DNA of 64,000 nucleotides from Lineus longissimus (GCF_910592395.1 NC_088317.1:11470001-11534000); one strand, 5' to 3'. Numbered from the stretch's first letter, positions 32,061-43,474 are shown. Numbers and translations: made by a program. The notes: generated by a model not told the origin, from the letters alone.

Positions 32061-33195
32061 TTTTTAGCTCACCTCTTAGCAGAGGTGAGCTTATCCCATA
32101 CCGTGGCGTCCGTCGTCCGTCGTCGTCGTCGTCGTCGTCGTCGTCGGCGTCGTCCATCGTCCGTTAGCAGGGCACGTTTCGTAACTGTTTGAGCTATTGA
32201 GTTGAAACTTGGTACACATATACCCTTATGTAATGACACCTTGGAGACCAAGTTTCGGTCCGATTCGTTTCATGGTTTGGCCACCAGGGGGCCAAACGTT
32301 AAAAGTGAAAATATGCAATATCTCCCTTAATAGTAGTCGGGGAATTTTGAAAAAAATATGGTAGGTACTTCTAGCAAAGGTGCATCATATATCCTCTGGG
32401 TTTTTGATTTGACCTCCTTTTCAAGGTCACAGAGGTCAAATGGTGTAAATTGGCCATTAGGATGTAACGATGGCACGTTTCTAAACTGCAATGACTATTG
32501 ATACCAAATTTGATACACATTTACCCCTTAGTCAGGTGATCTCAGGGACCGAAGTTTGGTCCAATATGATTCACCACTTGACCACCAGGTGGCAAAATCC
32601 AAAAACCTTAAAAATGTGATTATTCCTTAACTTCTTGCCCGATTGCCACCAATTTGATATCATGGGTACATCTAACCACCAAACAGTATATGTCACACAG
32701 GTTTTTAATTTGACCTTCTTGTCAAGGTCACAGAGGTCAAATGGCGTAAATTCGCCGTCAGGCCGTAACTATGGCACGTTTCTTAACTGCAATGACTATT
32801 GATCACAAATTAAGTACACATGTACCCCTTGGTCAGGTGATCGCAGGTATCGAAGTTTGGTGCGATCTGATTTGCCGTTTGGCCTCCAGGGAGGGGGCCA
32901 AATCCTAAATTCTTCAAAATGCCATTATTTCTAGTAATGACTTGCCCGATTGGCACCAATTTTATATCATAGGTACATCTAATTCTAACAACCATTCAAT
33001 GTGTCACCCGGGTCTTCTTTGATTTGACCTACTTTTCAAGGTCACATAGGTCGAATGTACTGTAAATTGGCCATTTTGGGGAAATTGTAATTGCTTGGAC
33101 CTACATCAAACCTAACACTACATGACACAATACCATGCTCTTTATCCATCTTTCCTCCACATGAGGTGAGCACAAAGGCCCTGGCCATTTCATTT
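32061..33195 (+). repeat. 1.1-kb dispersed family, copy A
   Basis: Starts with a small hairpin (GCTCACCTCTTAGCAGAGG) and a GTC microsatellite (about 32107-32150), continues through three of the 0.3-kb units, and ends ATGAGGTGAGCACAAAGGCC. Copies B and C at 49.6 and 51.0 kb match over the full length. Arg-rich open frames here come from the GTC run. Confidence 0.93.
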
Positions 33196-33548
33196 GTTTG
33201 GAGTGTAACTATGGGAAGTTTCCTAACTGCAAAAGCGTGCTTATGCTGACTGAGCATCCCTTTTACACACAAGTGCTTCCAACCTTACGAGCTTATTACG
33301 AACCGTTGCTCGGAGAACAACTTGTTAGTTGAAAGTTTAAGTAAAATTCTATCATTCAAATTGTTGTTTGCTTATACCTTATTCTTCTGTTTTATATGAA
33401 CCTTGATGATTATTGATAGGATGTCTATGGAGTTGAGAAAAACTGGGATCACCATGCAGGTGCCGTGCCATGGAGTGCTGCAGTATACGTCGGAAACAGA
33501 ATTTTGACGTCTGCTACGGTCTCTAGGGATCTTCTGGACTGAAGTCTC
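33196..33548. other. Spacer, possibly 5' part of a tyrosine-recombinase element
   Basis: No clear frame. The last bases run in frame into the recombinase relic that follows. Confidence 0.4.
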
Positions 33549-33947
33549 TGCCCGATTCAGGCCTTGAAGTTCTATTTTGATAAGACCAAGGAGCCTGCCA
33601 TTTGCCTCGGCAGCAAGCGCCTCTTTGTGTCTTATCGAGAGGGGTTTACTAGGGAGATAGCTGCTGCTACGGTCACTAGGTGGTTAGTGGCCACCATCTG
33701 GCTGGCCTATTCTATGACTCTCATTTCTCCAGAGCTTCGCCGCCTGGGCGCCGTTACGGCCAACAAGATTAGTGCCATCTCTACTTCTTGGGCTGAGTAT
33801 AAGGGAGTGGTGCTAAACGAGGTGTTAGATGTGGCTACGTGGAGTTCCCACTCCACTTTCTCCCAGTATTATATGCGCGATTGTTCCACGTTAACAGACG
33901 GTATGCTGTCTCTCGGTCCAATTGTCGCAGCTCAGCACGTGGTCTAG
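33549..33947 (+). pseudogene. Tyrosine recombinase C-terminal part (DIRS/Ngaro-like)
   Basis: Reads LKFYFDKTKE, GSKRLFVSYREGFTREI, TVTRWLVATIWLAYS, then ISTSWAEYKGVVLNEVLDVA and WSSHSTFSQYYMRD, ending VAAQHVV before the stop. This matches the C-terminal recombinase of DIRS-type retrotransposons, including the active-site Tyr in the YMRD segment. The conserved Arg expected just before ATSWA is Ser here (KISAIS), so the protein is probably inactive. No reverse transcriptase of this element was found in the window. Confidence 0.8.
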
Positions 33948-34427
33948 GTGTTTCCTGCCTAGTCCACTCATCGAATTTCTCTCTCTCTCCGGGTGTCTTC
34001 CGCCCCCCTGAGTTTCCAAAAAGGGGGAGGACAGAGACATTTGTCCGGGCTGTCATGCTTGTCCCGCCTAGGACTCTTGCCAGTCTTGGGAGTTATTCCG
34101 TGGGTCCCATTTTTGGGTTCCCCCTATTTTGAATCGCAGCATTTCTTGTAATTCCACAGTGTGCCTCTTGACCAAATGTGCTGAACGTTTACCATGTGTG
34201 TTTTTTTTCCCCTACTCTAGGAGGGGTGGATTTCCCAGTTAGGCTCTCCTTTGTTTTTCTCAAAGGGTCTTTTGGCCATTAGCCCGGGTTGCCCCCATGC
34301 TTATTTTTCTGGGTTCCCTTGGTCTCACCCGATGGGTTCTGCTATGCGGTTCTGGAGACAGTTCACTTCGCAACAGGGTAAGTCACTGTTTACCCTCCTT
34401 CCTAGGTTGTTGGTATTCGATGCAAAA
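33948..34427. other. Downstream part of the tyrosine-recombinase element
   Basis: Pyrimidine-rich, non-coding in appearance, between the recombinase stop and an inverted repeat. Its membership of the same element is inference. Confidence 0.4.
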
Positions 34428-34516
34428 GTCTGACCTGGGTAGAGTATGAACGACATAAAATATCCATTTCCTGTTGAAATGTCATTTTATTAGTTCATAC
34501 CTACCCAGGTCAGACT
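34428..34516. repeat. Inverted repeat hairpin, ~24-base arms
   Basis: AGTCTGACCTGGGTAG.GTATGAAC pairs with its inverse around a ~40-base AT-rich loop. The right arm plus adjacent bases recurs in inverted orientation at 34715-34752. Both lie downstream of the recombinase relic and could be terminal or internal complementary repeats of a DIRS/Ngaro-type element, or an unrelated MITE. Confidence 0.75.
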
Positions 34517-34714
34517 ACCCGCCCTGCCTGTCCCCACAGCAATGGGACTTACTCGATGCGCTCGAGTAATAAGTACTAGTTATGGCGGCTCACACGAGGC
34601 AGAGGCTGTATTGGGGCGCCGCCTAGGTGTAGCTACGTTAACTAGCTAATCTTTTTGCTATTATAAATTGAATAATTTTTCCTCCGGTGTGTCTGATAAG
34701 AGTACACATACAAA

Positions 34715-34752
34715 AGTCTGACCTGGGTAGGTATGAACTAATAAAATGAATG
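34715..34752 (-). repeat. Half copy of the 34.4-kb hairpin arm
   Basis: AGTCTGACCTGGGTAGGTAT through AATAAAATGA is the reverse complement of 34479-34516 without mismatch over about 36 bases. Confidence 0.8.
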
Positions 34753-35634
34753 GAAATTGTCTCTGGTGATGGTTTTGTCCCTGCTGGACCTGTCCTGGTA
34801 ACCTTTCGGAGTTTCTTTTTTGCATGAGACTGGACAACCTACCCGCTGGACCTCTCAACACTCAAAACTATCCCCAACCCCCAGTACATTATAGTAATTT
34901 TAGGTGAGATTTACCCTTGAAAACTCTTGAAAAACATACCCATATACCCCTGAAATATACTTTTTAAAAATATCTTGGTATGTGTATGAACCCTGTTACA
35001 TGGAAATTGGGTGATATCTGTTCAACAGTTTAAGAGTAACAGGACTTTGTTGAATTTTTAAGATGGCGACCATATTTGTCAGATTTAATTGAAAAATCGA
35101 GGATATTGTTAAGAGTACATAGATACAGCCAGGTCCAGCAGTATGTATCGGTTTTGGCAGCTTACGGACCCATAAGGAACCGGCCAGAAACCGATAATCG
35201 CCTCGTGTATTGCGTGGTTCGTACCTCAAATCTATAGCCTTGATGACCTAGGTTTTGCAGCAAATAAACCGAAATAAATTACGTTCAAACCTAGGTCATT
35301 ACTGACCGATGATCATTGACCGATCACCCGACGCGATGATATGAACCGAGGATGATATGAACCGACGTGAACCGGGAAAAAGATGACGGGCTGCGTCCTC
35401 ACCAATGACGTGATGCCGGGCGGGCGGGCCAGGCAAACATTTATTTCATTCAGAACACAGGAATATTTTGGCCTACATTGTACTTTTGTGATTAGCAACA
35501 GTTAACAACCCGGATAATAATAATCCAAAGCTCCCAACAAAATTAAAATCCAACTTACAATTCCAGTGCTGGTGAACTTGCAAACTTAACCCGCCAACGA
35601 CCCACCAATTGCAGCCGAAGGTCCAAAGGGGGGG
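34753..35634. other. Spacer with no recognised gene
   Basis: No domain-bearing frame. The interval 35473-35634 is an open extension of the Gypsy relic frame but does not match its family. Confidence 0.5.
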
Positions 35635-36087
35635 GGTGGTAAGATATTTCCTACTCTGTTGGTCAACATTAAGCTGCGCATAAGCATGCGAAAGGTCCAG
35701 CTTTGAAAATACCTTTGAGCCTGACAACTGTTGGTACAAATCTTGGGTGGTAGGAAGGGTGGTTTGCTCGTCTTCCACTGCGCCATTGACACTGACCTTG
35801 TAATCCCCACAGATTCGGACGGACCCGTCCGCTTTTGGGACTACAACAATTGGGCTTGCCCAATCAGATCTATCGATCTTCTTCATTACGCCATTTTTTT
35901 CCAGTTTATCCAGCTCCAACTCAACCCTATCGCGAGTGGCGTATGGACAGTTTCGCGGCTTATGGAAGACAGGTGCAGCATCGGGTTTTACCCTAATGTG
36001 AGCTTCATGACCCTTCATACCATCATAACTGTCCTCAAACAGTCTACTATGTTTACGAAGCAAAAGGTCTAGCCTTGCCTTGGCATT
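35635..36087 (-). pseudogene. Ty3/Gypsy reverse transcriptase, N-terminal fragment
   Basis: Shows PVFHKPRNCPYATRDRVE, LEKNGVMKKIDRSDWASPIV, VVPKADGSVRICGDYK, the PTTQDL block and FSKLDLSHAYAQL (first catalytic Asp present), stopping after KYLTT. Downstream polymerase, RNase H and integrase are missing. A LINE relic adjoins it upstream on the same strand with continuous frame, so the border is a fusion of two dead fragments rather than a gene. Confidence 0.85.
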
Positions 36088-37012
36088 CCATGTTCGTTCG
36101 TCCCAATGAAACAGAGATCCCAAGTCATCCTAAAGTTGAAAGCACTCGCTTTTGGACATGATAGCTCTGTATAATTTTGAATCGTCCTCAAAAAGATCGA
36201 CATATGATTTATCATTGACAATATCAGGTATGTCATTAACATATAAAAGGAACAAAAGGGGTCCTAAAATGGACCCCTGAGGCACCCCAGAGGTTACATC
36301 TAACAAAGGTGATACAGAACCATTGAGTACAACATGTTGTTTTCGGCCTTTTAGATAAGATGATAACCAACGATAAAGTCTTCCATGAAAACCATACATC
36401 TGGAGTTTATGTAATAACAGTCTATGAGGCACAGAATCGAATGCCTTTGAAAAGTCTAGATAAATGCAATTGACCTGGCCACCATCATCAAGTATTTTAC
36501 CGATGAATTGTTGCGCGCTGGTTAGCTCTATGGCAGTCAAGCGATTCTTACGAAATCTGTGCTGTGACTGATGAATCAAGGGCTGTAATATTGCGTAGAT
36601 ATTTTTATATACACATCTTTCCATTACTTTTGATACAATTGGTAAGAGAGATATTGGTCTATAATTCATTATATGTTGCTTGTCACCTTTTTTGTGAACA
36701 GGAACTACAGTAGAACCTCTCTATCAAGGACACCCTTGGGACTGACCAATGCTGTCCTTAAAAGAGAGGTGTCCTGATTAGAGAGGTCAAATTGAATGGA
36801 AACAACCAATTTGGGACCAAACCTGTCTGCTAAGGGAGGTTCCACTGTACATTACTTAACTTCCAGTCAGAAGGCAATAGACCACTCTGCATTGACACAT
36901 TAAACATGAAACTACAAGAGCCTGCTCGGGAACAGGCCTGTAGAACCCTAGGAGACAAATTGTCTGAACCACTTGCTTTGCTTGAATCAGGTTTCATCAG
37001 TACATCGTTCAC
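36088..37012 (-). pseudogene. LINE reverse transcriptase fragment (L2/CR1-like)
   Basis: Reads SSKASGSDNLSPRVL, MQSGLLPSDWKLSNV, then after the inserted MITE VPVHKKGDK, MNYRPISLLPIVSKVMERC, YLDFSKAFDSVPH, SGVPQGSILGPLLFLLYVND and LFEDD. The catalytic ADD is EDD and an in-frame TAG follows at about 36130, so it is inactive. It ends at the Gypsy fragment. Confidence 0.88.
36718..36847. mobile_element. 130-bp Tigger-type MITE inserted in the LINE
   Basis: CAGTAGAACCTCTCTATCAA at one end and GGGAGGTTCCACTG at the other are inverted termini flanked by TA. Taking out the element and one TA rejoins the LINE frame exactly, which confirms the borders. Confidence 0.92.
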
Positions 37013-37103
37013 TTCTAATGGAGAAAAAAATAAATAAAATAATTTTCTGGGGGCGTTTTTTCAAGGGAGGCTGTTGGTTACAATATCCGGGTATTGTTTC
37101 GAT
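37013..37103. other. Short spacer
   Basis: Nothing recognised between the LINE fragment and the next open frames. Confidence 0.4.
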
Positions 37104-38094
37104 TCAGTTGTTGTTGTAGGTCTGTGGGGAAAGCATTTTCCAATAGAGGCCCTCACAGTAGGCGGAGGAAGCCACTGTCGGCCACAAAAAAACAAGCAGC
37201 AAACAAAAGACCACATGGTCGCACACCACATGATCTTTTGTTCGTTGTGCCTTTATTAAGTTTTTTTTGGGCCCGCAATGACTTCCTCTGCCTGGTGTAA
37301 AAGGGTCCATGCAACTACATTGGCACTTAATTGCAACTGTGCCTTTGTGCGCTAAAATTCCTAATAGGAATGGTAATTGGAGGCTGGATAGAATCAAGCA
37401 TGAAGAAAACATTGCCCAAGAATTACCGAACTTTGTTCTGATGTTGTGTTTATCAGTTTCAGAACCACAGCACTTTGATGCTTGCTGTGAAAAAATTCTG
37501 ATGTCTTCATTCGATATGAGCCTATCGAACCGTGTCAAGCTGTGAACCGAGGCAAACAAATCTGGCGTCCACGTCGTGAAAGAGATCATGAATGGAACCT
37601 TAGTGTTACATACCAAGACCAAGAACTTCCTGAAGAATTCTTTTAAGGACCACATGGACACTTATTCAGAACACTTGGCGACCCACTGGAATTTTATGGA
37701 AACTCGATTCATTGGAACTCATCAGGGCAGGAATCTCATTGGTGTTCGGTTTGTCTTTTTCTTATTCGATTATTCTCCACAGGCCCTTTTGTTGAGGAAA
37801 GCCACAGCATTCATGAAAATCGTTCACATCTTCTGCTTTGGTTAGATATCCACTACTTGGGCAAAAATCTGACCAAGCCATAATTTTGCCACAATCAGCC
37901 TGCAGAAATGAAATTGCAGAATATGAATTTAACCGCAACAATCTTTCCAGCGGAGAATACTTTTGGGCCCAAGTAGACTTGTTCAGGTTACATCCCTCAA
38001 ATAATGACTCGATGTGGTCATCAATAGAAGGCAATTGATCTAGTTGGTAGCTTGTGGTCAAACATGCGCTCAAAACATAAAATCCTTGCCTCAT
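37104..38094 (-). other. Region with unassigned open frames
   Basis: Minus-strand frames of 185 codons (37104-37661) and 110 codons (37762-38094) and plus-strand frames of 78 and 89 codons overlap. The minus 110-codon frame (KYSPLERLLRLNSYSAISFL) looks protein-like, but I recognise no family and found no splice pairing. It could be part of a transposon or host exon. Confidence 0.3.
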
Positions 38095-38116
38095 TTGAAA
38101 AAAATGATGCTATCTG

Positions 38117-38740
38117 ACAATAGGGCCGGACCATTTAGACGACATGAAAAAAACCACATGCAATCCGATTGAATCCGATTGCGGTTTAAATTTTTGTCGT
38201 CTAAATGCAAAATGATCCGGATTAAAAGAAAACTATCGATCGCGGTAGTTTTAATCTGGATACATCAGGATCAATAGCGTCGTCTAAACCCAAATGGATA
38301 CCCAATCCGGATTCATTCTACCTGGGCGCGTGCACACTAACGTGTGTGTGGGTACTTGAAACGTTTTGCGTTGCACGAGAATTGTGTTTTTGGCGCGGAG
38401 AGTGAGATTATGAGTTGAAGTGTTTTTTTCATGGACTAATTTGCGATTTTTTCAATCAAGCTATGGCTAAGGCGGATCGGTTTACGGATAGCGATGTGTT
38501 CGATCCCGCAAAATTTCCCGTGAAGAAATGCGGTGCAAGTACCAAACCAATTTTTGTACACCTCCACAACCAACAGGTAATGGAGAGTTCCAAAGCTATA
38601 GAAATGCGTCCAGATTAGCCAGGATTGCGCTGATCGTCTAAATGCGCGCAATTTTCGAGACCTGAATGTGGTTTAATCGGATCGCATCTGGATCCGATCC
38701 GAATGTGGTTTTTTCGCCTGCCGTCTAAATGGCCCTAATA
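38117..38740. mobile_element. 624-bp TIR element with 10-bp target duplication
   Basis: Ends hold TAGGGCC...ATTTAGACGACA and the inverse TGCCGTCTAAATGGCCCTA, followed inward by AAAAAACCACAT on both sides. Perfect 10-base direct repeats ATGCTATCTG flank it (38107-38116, 38741-38750). No transposase is present. The duplication length fits MULE-like elements. Confidence 0.85.
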
Positions 38741-38867
38741 ATGCTATCTGTTTGGACCTGATCTGTTACATATTTATAACCTGTAGTATCTGGTATCTAC
38801 ATGTAGTTCCAAAGTAGGGCCGTCTACGAATACTAAAACAGGGGGCAAGCGACTGTAGTGTAAATAT

Positions 38868-40117
38868 GGTTTATGCCTGTTTGGCCTATTCCTGTTTCGC
38901 CTACAAAATTCCTGTTTTGCCTATTCCTGTTTGGCCTATTCCTGTTTGGCCTATTCCTGTTTGGCCTATTTCCTGTTTGGCCTATTCCTGTTTCACCTAC
39001 TTCCTGTTTCGCCTACTTCCTGTTTCGCCTACTTTCCAGTACCCCTACAATAAATCGACTCTTCCACGGGGAACCTTAGGGATGCATGTCCATTTTATGG
39101 GGAAAATGTGAGGGGACAATTGGATGATGTTAATGATGTGATGACAATTTGACTAATCAAATGCCATCAACTTTGTTAACAAACCATGCCATGACCGTTT
39201 TGAAAGAGTCACCTTGAAAACGGGGACAGTCCGGGACTCATTTGACCATAGGACCATACTGACACACAGTAAAAACTAATAGATTAAGTAGAGTAAGTTA
39301 AAGCAGTTGTTTATTTTATAAAAACAGGAATTCATGAGTTTTTGATAAAAATACATAATACTGTACATTCTCATAATTATTTGATCAAAATCAGCTGTAA
39401 AACCCATGTCATAATATACATGTAGGTACAGCTCATATCAAGTCAAACAAGGTTGAAAATACATATCATGATATATGATTTCACGTGCAGCTTATGACGA
39501 TATCGTCATCCATCAGACCAATTATTGTCGCACCAAAGGGCAGAGTACAATGACAAATAGAACAAAACTTAAAGATTATCATTCGAATTAGTGAATTCTT
39601 TAGGACCGTACATATCCACGTACTATCAATATGAACCACATATAAATCTTGCTCTTCGACTACTGGAAACCTTTAATGCAAAGTTTCAACAGTACCTTTC
39701 TCAAATCTAATGAAAGGGTAAAACTTTCTTACTATTTTATTTCTTGCCTTTTAAAATAAGCTAAAACATAAGCCTATGTAAGCTATGTATAATTTTCCAA
39801 AGTTATTCCGAATAATACTGAAATAATTGACATGTCGCTAAATCCATTATTTCAGATTTTATTCTTAATGATAGCCTTTAACACTATAGTAAGGGACGGT
39901 TCATATTCCTACGTCTGTGGGGAGGTTAGCAATACATTTGAGTAGGCGAAACAGGAATAGGCGAAACAGGAATAGGCGAAACAGGAATTAGGCGAAACAG
40001 GAATAGGCGAAACGGGAAGTAGGCGAAACAGGAAGTAGGCGAATCAGGAATAGACGAATAAGGAATAGGCGAATAAGGAATTAGGCGAAACAGGAATAGG
40101 CGAAACAGGAATACACC
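38868..40117. mobile_element. 1,250-bp element whose TIRs are 15-bp minisatellites
   Basis: The left end is GGTTTATGCCTGTTTGGCC followed by about ten 15-16-base units (CCTGTTTGGCCTATT, CCTGTTTCGCCTACT). The right end is an inverted array of the same unit ending AGGAATACACC. Identical 8-base direct repeats GTAAATAT flank the whole (38860-38867, 40118-40125). The ~900-base centre is AT-rich and non-coding. An 8-base duplication fits hAT-like and several other superfamilies; the class is open. Confidence 0.88.
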
Positions 40118-40125
40118 GTAAATAT

Positions 40126-41002
40126 TTCGACATCAGAATTTAAATTTGTCCTATTTGGGCCCTCAATGCGTATCTTGCACCTATGTTGACCATAAATGTG
40201 CCGGTAATTGCTAATCAAGCTCTCACAGTTGCCGGCAAACAATTATGAAGAGAAAAAACTGGGTAGACGTGGAACATGGATCTATTTTTGGGGAAATAAT
40301 TTTGTGTTGATGGCTCTGTTTTGAATGTTTTCTTTCAGCTCTCATATTCAGTGTTCATTATATTTCACTTTCAGTTGCCTCTTTATTACTTCAGCAAAAA
40401 TTTTATTTCATCATTTGGTACAGTATTTATGTCATCGGTGACATTTGGTTGCCATGATTACACTTGTATTTTAAAATTGGAATATCTCATTTTGACATAT
40501 TTGGGGATGTCATAAATGAGATGTAGTAAAGTGGTACTATTTCGTTAGGGTATCAGGGGCAGTGGGGCATTGGACACTAGTCCACCAGGAAGTTGAGGCA
40601 GGTTTTTTGGCTATTAAGCATGTGAAGGGGAGGGTACTGAGCATGAATGATTCTTGCCAAATAAAACAACCAATTGAGGGTAGTTCAACAAGTAGAGAAT
40701 GTGCTTGGTCAGTACTGAAACCTGCAAAATCACAAGGTGGACTAAATACACTTAAGAATGATCCCTGAAGACCCAATCTTACTTGGCTCTAATATTGAGG
40801 GAATCCTAATTTGTGCAGAAATTCCTTGTACATGAGACTTATTTTGAGCAGCTTGTGTTGCTACTCAAAAGTTCAGAAATTAGGTCACAACAAGTGTGCC
40901 AAACCAAACTTTTTGGTCGTGATATTCAGGAACAATGATGTGCATATTTCACTTAGTTGTGACAACCAAAATGAATGTATCATTTCATTTCCCTTGACAT
41001 AC
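40126..41002. other. Spacer with no confident gene
   Basis: Overlapping frames near 40537-40776 lack known motifs. The last part is the intron side of the exon at 41003. Confidence 0.45.
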
Positions 41003-41119
41003 CTTTAGCAACATGCCACACATCAAACCAATGGATAATAGCTGGCCATGTTTCACGAAGATACTTCTTGATCTGAGAATGTCTGTCCGTAATGATGTGG
41101 GTCACGTTCATTGATTTGT
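41003..41119 (-). pseudogene. DNA-transposase exon fragment
   Basis: Reads VTHIITDRHSQIKKYLRE and IIHWFDVWHVAK, ending at a good donor (AAAG then GTATGT). The TDRH...H..DVWHVAK pattern occurs in DDE-type transposases of several animal elements; the Asp of TDRH would be catalytic. The upstream part is cut off by the Copia element, which ends directly at this exon. Confidence 0.55.
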
Positions 41120-42635
41120 CAGTATTCAGCCTCACAAGTAGACAATGCCACTGTTCGCTGTTTCCTCGATTTCCAGGAAATCAGTGGCCCACTATTTGAC
41201 AACTTGAAACCATAGCCAGTTATACTTTTGCGATCTTCCGAGTTCGCCCAATCGGTGTCACAAAAACCAATCAAGTTCAGATCTGGAACTTTTGTGAACA
41301 AAAAACTTTGGTCTGAAGTAGCACTCAGATACCGGAGAACATGAATTGCCATGACCATGTGAGTTGATGTAGGTTTTGACATGTTTTCAGAGAGTTTAGT
41401 CACAATGTAACACAGATCAGGTCTAGTAGCTGTCATCACATAAATCAAACTGCCTACAATTTCTCTGTAGAGTTTCGCATCAGTTTTCTCAGCATTGTCT
41501 TGGCAAATCTTGTTCACATTCATATCACAGGGTGTGTACTTAAACTTGCAATGTTGCATACCAAACTTCTCTAGTAACTTCCCAATGTACCTGGATTGAC
41601 TCATTCTGATTGATTCATTGTCTTTCTTGAACTCAATACCCAGAAACCATGAAATTTCACCATTATCAGTCATACTGAATCTTTCTTTTAAACTATTCTT
41701 CACTTCTTCAAGTTTGGATGTCAGATTTGTTGCTATGATTATATCGTCTACCCAAATAACCACAATGGTCATTTCGGTCTTTGAATGTCTAGTGTACACA
41801 CATGGATCCACAAGTGACTGTGAAAAACCTTGACTTTGCAAATGAGAATGTAAAACACCATTCCAATTTCACCCACTTTGCTTTAACCCATACAAAGATT
41901 TCTTGAGCTTACACACTTAACTTTCACCATTTTGATTTGTAACCTGAAAACCTTCTGGCTGGTCAACATAGAGCTCACAATCAATAGGCACATTCAAGTA
42001 TGCTGCCTTCACATCCATTTGATGTACTGCAGACCTGCCAACCTGTTACGATTTTCCATATTTAGTACGGATTTTGGCCGAAAAACACATTTTAGTACGG
42101 CGTTACGGAATTGCTATCAAAAATACGATTTTCAAAAAAAAGTTCAATTTTTTTTCGTTTCGTTGATTTGGTTTTGTTGATTTCTGTGCACCGCCAAGTC
42201 TCGCCCAAATCACATTAACTTTTTCAAATACATTGGCATTATGATACTGCCAGCGTTTCTCCTGCGTTGCGCACGACTCACTCTCAGATTACAATATGGC
42301 GGATTTCGATTTTGACGGCTTGAATTTGATGTTCGCACGGAGATTGGACTTTATTAGTGCTTCTCAAGGAACAAAAAACCTACTGAAAGTTTGTGATAAT
42401 GAATCATTTATGTGTTACTGAAAGACCCCCCCAAAATACTGAAAAAGTGACAAATTCAGGGGGAAAATACTGAAAGGGGTATTTAGGGGTTGGCAGCTCT
42501 GGTACTGTCATGTCATACTCTGTTGCTATTTGCATCAAAGTTCTGATAGAAGTCATTCGAGCAGTGGGTGAGAAAGTTTCATGATAGTCAATATCAGGCT
42601 GTTGAGAAAAACCCTTAGCCACATATCTAGCCTTA
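41119..42635 (-). pseudogene. Copia reverse transcriptase and RNase H
   Basis: Reading from the high-coordinate end: KARYVAKGFSQQPDIDY, SPTARMTSIRTL, interrupted by a 472-bp element, then HQMDVKAAYLNVPID and LYGLKQS with two in-frame stops. The open part follows with DPCVYTR, WVDDI (first residue W instead of Y; Asp pair intact), MSQSRYIGKLL, GSLIYVM, FCDTDWA and STCEAEY. Confidence 0.9.
42030..42501. mobile_element. 472-bp TIR element in Copia reverse transcriptase
   Basis: Termini CAGACCTGCCAACC and GGTTGGCAGCTCTG are inverted (one mismatch). Perfect 6-base direct repeats GTACTG flank it. Removing the element and one repeat restores the frame between the TV and HQMDV segments of the reverse transcriptase. 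It has no transposase; superfamily uncertain. Confidence 0.9.
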
Positions 42636-42637
42636 TA

Positions 42638-43472
42638 CAGTACAACCTCTCTATTGCGGACACCCATGGGACTGGGCCCAGGTGTCCGCAATAGAGAGGT
42701 GTCCGCAATAGAGAGGTTATGCCAAATCGTCCGATAGGTGGATTTGAAGTTCCCGCCTTGCAGGTCTTGGTTTTCTCTGTGTCGACATCTAGCGTAGAAA
42801 CTTTAAACCTGTTGGCTGATCGGTATTTGCTTGTGATGTTGCGTTGAATGACGTGAGCTACTTTGGAACTCAGAGCGTGAATAATCTCTCTAGTAAAAGG
42901 TGCCCCTTTTATTGCAAAATCTCCTCGACATGTGATAATGTGTCAAAAAACACCATAATTTCTGTCCATCAGCCACCTTTGATAAATAATTATTTTTTTC
43001 TAATTTCTCTACTAACGCATATTCGCCGCAACACTGACAAAACCGCGTGGATTTATGAGTGTCCGTAGACACAAAAGGCCTATGTGATTAGTTGAAAAGA
43101 TGAGTAAACAAATGCCACGGCTTAATTAGGATACAAAAACACAATGCCAATGCCGCGGCTTAATTAGGATACAAAAACACAATGCCATGGGGTAATTACG
43201 TTGATTAATTGCGCGAATATCACACCTGTCGGGCCTACTTGACTCTCCAAGCGCAAGCGGGAAGCCATTGTTTTTGCCTACTGTCCGTAATTGGGAGGGA
43301 ATTGGACCAAAAATTGGCTATCGCCCTGTCCGCAATTCGGAATAGAGAGGTGTCCGCCGTACAGAGGTTTTTGTTATTCGAAATGACTTAGAAAAAATCG
43401 GGACTGGCCGGACGTGTCCGTTATGTAGAGGTGTCCGCCTGGCAGAGGTGTCCGCAGAGGGAGGTTCTACTG
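42638..43472. mobile_element. 835-bp Tigger/pogo-type element in Copia
   Basis: Ends CAGTACAACCTCTCTATTGC and GCAGAGGGAGGTTCTACTG are inverted and flanked by TA. GGTGTCCGC words repeat near both ends. Removing it with one TA rejoins the Copia frame (GDTQ-Y-KARY). It belongs to the same family as the 130-bp MITE at 36.7 kb. The interior has no transposase. Confidence 0.93.
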
Positions 43473-43474
43473 TA

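Larger units (their letters stand above)
28822..33190 (+). repeat. Field of ~310-340-bp related units
   Basis: Units recur with the words TTTTCAAGGTCA.AGAGGTCAAATG, ACTATGGCACGTTTCTTAACTGC, GGTCAGGT.ACCTC and TGTGATATCTCACTTA (near 28825, 31180, 31490, 31790, 32420, 32730, 33040). Similarity between units is moderate, so the expansion is old. The field is interrupted by the 29042-31090 insertion. Its right part forms the first copy of a 1.1-kb family repeated at 49.6 and 51.0 kb. Confidence 0.85.

Noticed and set aside
32069-32251. Arg-rich basic proteins at 32.1, 49.5 and 51.0 kb
   Set aside because: They are translations of GTC/GAC microsatellites in a repeat family.
35473-36123. A single 216-codon gene fusing LINE-like and Gypsy-like parts
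   Set aside because: The two parts belong to different retroelement classes and both are truncated; the continuous frame is accidental.
38866-39111. Repetitive Pro-rich protein frames (PVWPI repeats)
   Set aside because: They translate the 15-bp minisatellite that forms the left end of a transposon.
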